Assembly: GCA_017618475.1 (NCBI GenBank)
Contig: JAFZUF010000115.1
Span: 1-9,060, forward strand
Direction: 5' to 3'
DNA from: Clostridia bacterium
GTDB lineage: Bacteria; Bacillota; Clostridia; Christensenellales; UBA1242
DNA length: 9,060 nucleotides
A program made the translations under genes and the position numbers. Position 1 is the stretch's first letter. The number at the start of each line of letters is the position of its first letter. Below the pieces are notes generated by a model that was given only the letters and a program-made list of their open reading frames with translations, did not search any database and was not told where the DNA came from. Below, one piece after another: positions 6,830 to 9,060 of the stretch.

Positions 6830-7081
6830 TTAAAATGGCACGCCGTCTTCGTAGTCTTCGTTTACGCTTTCGTCGGCCTTATTTGGTTTAAGCAATGGCA
6901 CAACAACAATTGCGTTGTCGCCGTCAATGCTTCCGTGTGTTTTGGCGTCTTCGTCAAGTTTAACGCAAGCGGTAAAAAATTGCTTTTTGTCGCCTTCGCC
7001 TTCCACAAGTGTAAGTGTTATATGCTTACCGCTTTTACTTAACCTTGCGCCGTAAATGGTCAATAATTTGTTTTCGCCCAT
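6830..7081 (-). CDS. Single-strand DNA-binding protein-like
   Basis: An 83-residue protein. Residues 4-62 alternate hydrophobic and polar residues as in a small beta barrel (LLTIYGARLS, HITLTLVEGEG, FFTACVKLDE, NAIVVVPLL). The last 20 residues form an acidic tail ending EDYEDGVPF. That end closely resembles the conserved C-terminal tip of bacterial SSBs (E. coli DDDIPF), which docks partner proteins. Protein-primed phages need abundant SSB (phi29 gp5, 124 residues) to coat displaced strands, and the gene lies next to the polymerase and terminal protein candidates. I chose the ATG at 7081, preceded by GAAAGGA; an in-frame start at 7144 would translate the leader hairpin. The OB-fold is inferred, not shown by a motif. 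It appears to have its own promoter and a structured leader. Confidence 0.6.
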   Translation of the reverse strand: MGENKLLTIYGARLSKSGKHITLTLVEGEGDKKQFFTACVKLDEDAKTHGSIDGDNAIVVVPLLKPNKADESVNEDYEDGVPF

Positions 7082-7091
7082 TCGTGTGTGT

Positions 7092-7099
7092 TCCTTTCT
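7092..7099 (-). promoter_or_regulatory. Ribosome binding site of the SSB-like gene
   Basis: AAGAAAGGA segment 10 bases before the ATG at 7081; it rules out the longer frame from 7144. Bases on both sides (ACACACAA before, ACACACAC after) are complementary to the loop of the upstream hairpin. Confidence 0.75.
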
Positions 7100-7153
7100 T
7101 GTGTGTTTAGGTGGCTTTTTAGCCCCGTATGAACACACAAACATGCGGGGCTA
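7099..7153 (-). promoter_or_regulatory. Hairpin / possible pseudoknot in the SSB-like leader
   Basis: Stem: TAGCCCCGCATG (7153-7142) pairs with CATACGGGGCTA (7131-7120), 11 of 12 pairs. The 10-base loop TTTGTGTGTT (7141-7132) is complementary over nine bases to AACACACAA (7107-7099), which ends one base before the Shine-Dalgarno core. It is alternatively complementary to GAACACACA (7093-7085), which overlaps that core. The linker after the stem is 12 bases. The layout fits an H-type pseudoknot able to control translation of the downstream gene. No T run follows, so it is not a typical terminator. Confidence 0.5.
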
Positions 7154-7165
7154 TTGCCTAATACT

Positions 7166-7193
7166 ATTTTACAATAAACGTGTCTTAAATCAA
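7166..7193 (-). promoter_or_regulatory. Candidate promoter for the SSB-like gene
   Basis: TTGATT (7193-7188), 16-base spacer, TAAAAT (7171-7166). The predicted start, an A near 7159, would put the leader hairpin at the very 5' end of the transcript. The site lies in the gap just after the terminal protein candidate. It is a good match for a housekeeping sigma factor, but not proven. Confidence 0.45.
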
Positions 7194-7201
7194 CGTTTTT
7201 G

Positions 7202-7807
7202 TTAGTCTAAGTATTCGTCAATATCAAAGTCAATGTCGTCGCCACTTCCAAACGTTTCGCCAAATGGTATTGCTTCGTTTTCTTGGGCTTTGCCTTCTTC
7301 GTCAATTTTAGCATGTATTTTGTTGGCATAGTCGGCCAATGCTTGTTCACGTTTGACGGGGTCTTTAATTCGGTTAGCAATTTCGCGGGCTGTTGCGTTG
7401 TTTTCAATTAGGCCTTTGAATTGCTTTGTTGTTGCTTCTTCATAAAGGCTTGCACGTCTTGCTTGGTAGCGCTTGCCTTGTAAAGCCTTTTGCCCCGCCT
7501 TGCCACTACTAACACTTGTAAAACGTCTTATACGTTCCAATTTAATGCTTGGCTTATAGTCGGCGCCTTCACGGGCTTTGGCTTTGGCTTCTTTGAAAAG
7601 CAATTGTGTAGGGCTTTGACGCTGTTGCGCAACGCCATGTGCACGTTCGTAATTTTCATAAGCCCTTAACTTGTTTTTGAAAATGTCGTATTGTTTGACG
7701 TATTGCTGTGACGTCCACCCGTTTTGTTTCATAATGTATTGCTTAACTTCACGGCTAGACATTTCAACGCGTGCGCCTTTAACCATTTTATAAATGCCAC
7801 TACCCAT
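7202..7807 (-). CDS. Candidate terminal protein (protein primer of replication)
   Basis: A 201-residue protein with no motif I can name with certainty. Residues 1-130 are basic and largely helical (SSREVKQYIMKQNG, YVKQYDIFKNKLRAYENYER, KAGQKALQGKRYQARRASLY). Residues 131-170 are helical (LIENNATAREIANRIKDP, REQALADYANKIHAKI). The end is strongly acidic (GSGDDIDFDIDEYLD). phi29 gp3 (266 residues) likewise has a basic N-terminal part and an acidic C-terminal domain with the priming serine. A protein-primed polymerase demands a terminal protein, and this is the only gene in the replication block of suitable size; it lies downstream of the polymerase, whereas phi29 has it upstream. The ATG overlaps the previous gene by 8 bases and has GAAAGGA 9 bases upstream. 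The role is inferred from context. A DNA-binding accessory or virion protein is the alternative. Confidence 0.5.
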   Translation of the reverse strand: MGSGIYKMVKGARVEMSSREVKQYIMKQNGWTSQQYVKQYDIFKNKLRAYENYERAHGVAQQRQSPTQLLFKEAKAKAREGADYKPSIKLERIRRFTSVSSGKAGQKALQGKRYQARRASLYEEATTKQFKGLIENNATAREIANRIKDPVKREQALADYANKIHAKIDEEGKAQENEAIPFGETFGSGDDIDFDIDEYLD

Positions 7808-7964
7808 TTTTATGTTTCCTTTCTAACGCTTCTTTTAATGCGTTTTTAACAAACCTATTAAAATTAATTGACTTACTAAAATTATATAAGTCTTGATCAT
7901 GTAAGTAAAAGTCAACTTTACGGCTTTTACATTTCTTTTTGTAATTCACTTTTGCTTGTTTCAT
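7800..7964 (-). CDS. Small basic protein, ribbon-helix-helix-like DNA-binding candidate
   Basis: A 54-residue ORF. After a lysine-rich N-terminus comes a short strand-like KSRKVDFYLHD (residues 13-23), then two helices: QDLYNFSKSI (24-33) and, after NF, NRFVKNALKEALERK (36-50). This strand-helix-helix layout and length match Arc/MetJ/CopG regulators, with NFNRFVKNAL at the usual start of the second helix. The ATG at 7964 overlaps the preceding stop as ATGA, and the TAG stop overlaps the next gene's start by 8 bases. AAAAGGA lies 9 bases upstream within the preceding gene. Codon packing and both ribosome binding sites support that it is expressed. A regulator of viral promoters (compare phi29 gp4) is a possible role, but this is inference. 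Confidence 0.65.
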   Translation of the reverse strand: MKQAKVNYKKKCKSRKVDFYLHDQDLYNFSKSINFNRFVKNALKEALERKHKNG

Positions 7965-8113
7965 GCTTCAATGTCCTTTTCTAAATCTTTTTCGTTCTCA
8001 ATGTAATATGGTAACTTTTCACAAACATTGATAAGTGGGCAACAAACACATTCATGTTGTTGCTTGCAAATGCTTATTTGTTCTTCAATTGTAAGGTCTT
8101 TAATTTTCTTCAT
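7961..8113 (-). CDS. Small cysteine-rich protein, possible metal binder
   Basis: A 50-residue ORF. Five cysteines cluster at residues 16, 22, 24, 25 and 31, with a histidine at 20, in ICKQQHECVCCPLINVCEKL. Such clusters usually bind zinc or are small redox-sensitive modules; similar short cysteine-rich proteins with a CPL segment occur in phages of Gram-positive bacteria, without a defined function that I know. The start at 8113 has AGAAAGGA 9 bases upstream, overlapping the polymerase stop codon. The TGA stop overlaps the start of the next gene. It is therefore embedded in the polymerase operon, which argues for a real gene. Confidence 0.65.
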   Translation of the reverse strand: MKKIKDLTIEEQISICKQQHECVCCPLINVCEKLPYYIENEKDLEKDIEA

Positions 8114-8128
8114 GTCTTGCCGTCCTTT

Positions 8129-9060
8129 CTATACTTCGCTAAACATTCCACCTTCGTAATTTGTAAACACAATTTTGTCGTCTTCATTTGGGGCTAATTC
8201 CCAACGTGCCAAATACTTTTGTGTTGGTATCAATACTTTACCGCCTTGCACGTTCATGGCCACTAAACAAATGTATTGCGCGCCATAGTTTATTTTGCGG
8301 TCTATTAATTCAAGCGTAGGGCGTCCGTTCTTCTTGCCCTTTTGCTTCTTCTTTAAGTCGTTAATAATAGCGCTTAAATTAATGCCCTTGCTATGCACTT
8401 CAAAGGCGTCATATTCAATTGTGCCGTCTTTGTTTATTCGTTCAATGTCAATGTAAGTTTTTGGGGCAATGTATTTGACGGCTTCGCATGTGGCTTCAAG
8501 TTTCAAGCTACCCAACGCGAAAGCGTCCGCCTTATCATACGTTGCAAATGCGTGTATGCTGTCCGTGTCAATATACACAAACTTTTGTTTAATGTTACCC
8601 GCGCAAACTTCGCGTATTTTGCTTAAAATGTAGCAACGCGCAAAGCATGTTATTAATGCGCCAACCGCTACATTCATTACGCTTGACAAGTCAATTTCGG
8701 CTTCTTCCCTAACAAAGTGTATTGCGCCCGTTTCTTCGCTTAATTCGTAATGGCCTTTTACACGTTCCAAACGTTCGGCCAATTTGCCATAACTACTATT
8801 TAATTTAAGTTTTGACGTTTGCTTTAATGTGGCATTGTGGTTTTTGCTTGCTTCTTCCTTAACTTTGTAATTTTCATTTACAAATGGGGCATAAGCCTTT
8901 TTGCCACGCTTCCACAATAAGACGTGTTCGCATGCGTATTCAAAGTCGTCATACCATTGTGACATTTCAACCAATTCACGTTCAAACATTAAGTGGGTGC
9001 CACTTTCGTTTATGTGGTCAACAAAGTCTTTTCTAAATGGGTCATACCATAAGCCCAAAA
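8129..9060 (-). CDS. Protein-primed family B DNA polymerase, phi29 gp2-like (N-terminus beyond right edge)
   Basis: The C-terminal 310 residues or so of a polymerase that replicates linear genomes from a terminal protein primer. The frame is open to the edge; phi29 gp2 has 575 residues, so the exonuclease domain and motif A are outside. Counting from the codon at 9058, motif B is KLKLNSSYGK (83-92; phi29 KLMLNSLYGK). Motif C is YIDTDS (162-167), with both catalytic aspartates. The KxY motif KTY (200-202) lies in KYIAPKTYIDI, matching phi29 KYLRQKTYIQDI. Between B and C, MNVAVGALITCFARCYI fits the phi29 helix carrying GVFITAWARY. The stop is TAG, within the ribosome binding site of the next gene. 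No frameshift or lost catalytic residue is seen. Confidence 0.96.
   Translation of the reverse strand, partial: LGLWYDPFRKDFVDHINESGTHLMFERELVEMSQWYDDFEYACEHVLLWKRGKKAYAPFVNENYKVKEEASKNHNATLKQTSKLKLNSSYGKLAERLERVKGHYELSEETGAIHFVREEAEIDLSSVMNVAVGALITCFARCYILSKIREVCAGNIKQKFVYIDTDSIHAFATYDKADAFALGSLKLEATCEAVKYIAPKTYIDIERINKDGTIEYDAFEVHSKGINLSAIINDLKKKQKGKKNGRPTLELIDRKINYGAQYICLVAMNVQGGKVLIPTQKYLARWELAPNEDDKIVFTNYEGGMFSEV

Noticed and set aside
7082..7144. N-terminal extension of the SSB-like protein
   Set aside because: It would translate the leader hairpin and the ribosome binding site; the ATG at 7081 has a proper Shine-Dalgarno.
7207..7407. Minus-strand 66-codon frame inside the terminal protein candidate
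   Set aside because: Out-of-frame shadow of a well supported gene.
1..9060. tRNA genes, CRISPR arrays, insertion sequences, defence genes
   Set aside because: No cloverleaf, spaced repeats, transposase or defence motif was visible; no gene-free stretch exceeds 200 bases.

Overview
This window is part of a small podovirus genome of the phi29 type (Picovirinae / Salasmaviridae-like). The right edge carries a protein-primed family B DNA polymerase. The left edge carries a gp16-type packaging ATPase. Between them lie recognisable counterparts of the phi29 scaffold, capsid, portal (upper collar), lower collar and tail knob. Every supported gene is on the minus strand, so the biological reading order runs from 9060 down to 1. 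Shine-Dalgarno sequences of the form AGAAAGGA and AT-rich DNA fit a Gram-positive (Firmicutes-like) host. TAA, TAG and TGA all end genes, so nothing suggests the Mycoplasma code. The host itself cannot be named from the sequence. Genome ends, terminal repeats, pRNA, endolysin and tail lysozyme are not in the window.

Replication block (9060-7200, read leftward): the C-terminal part of the DNA polymerase, a 50-residue cysteine-rich protein, a 54-residue basic protein resembling a ribbon-helix-helix DNA-binding protein, and a 201-residue protein that is the best candidate for the terminal protein. These four genes are packed with stop/start overlaps and look like one translationally coupled operon.

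Control region and single-strand-binding candidate (7200-6655): a plausible promoter sits just before a strong 12-bp hairpin. The hairpin loop is complementary to the segment next to, and overlapping, the ribosome binding site of an 83-residue SSB-like protein with an acidic C-terminus ending in VPF. This resembles the pseudoknot leader of T4 gene 32. A second leader with a hairpin and almost the same ribosome-binding segment precedes the scaffold gene. Upstream of it lie a direct repeat around a -10-like element and a palindrome, which could be a switch for the late genes.

Virion block (6654-1): scaffold, major capsid with a C-terminal Ig-like domain, portal, a beta-rich fibre or receptor-binding candidate, a two-segment holin, a short lower collar protein, tail knob, and the packaging ATPase running off the left edge. 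The order differs from phi29 (the portal directly follows the capsid gene, and the holin sits in the middle of the structural genes). Replication and virion genes are co-directional, whereas in phi29 the early and late operons diverge.
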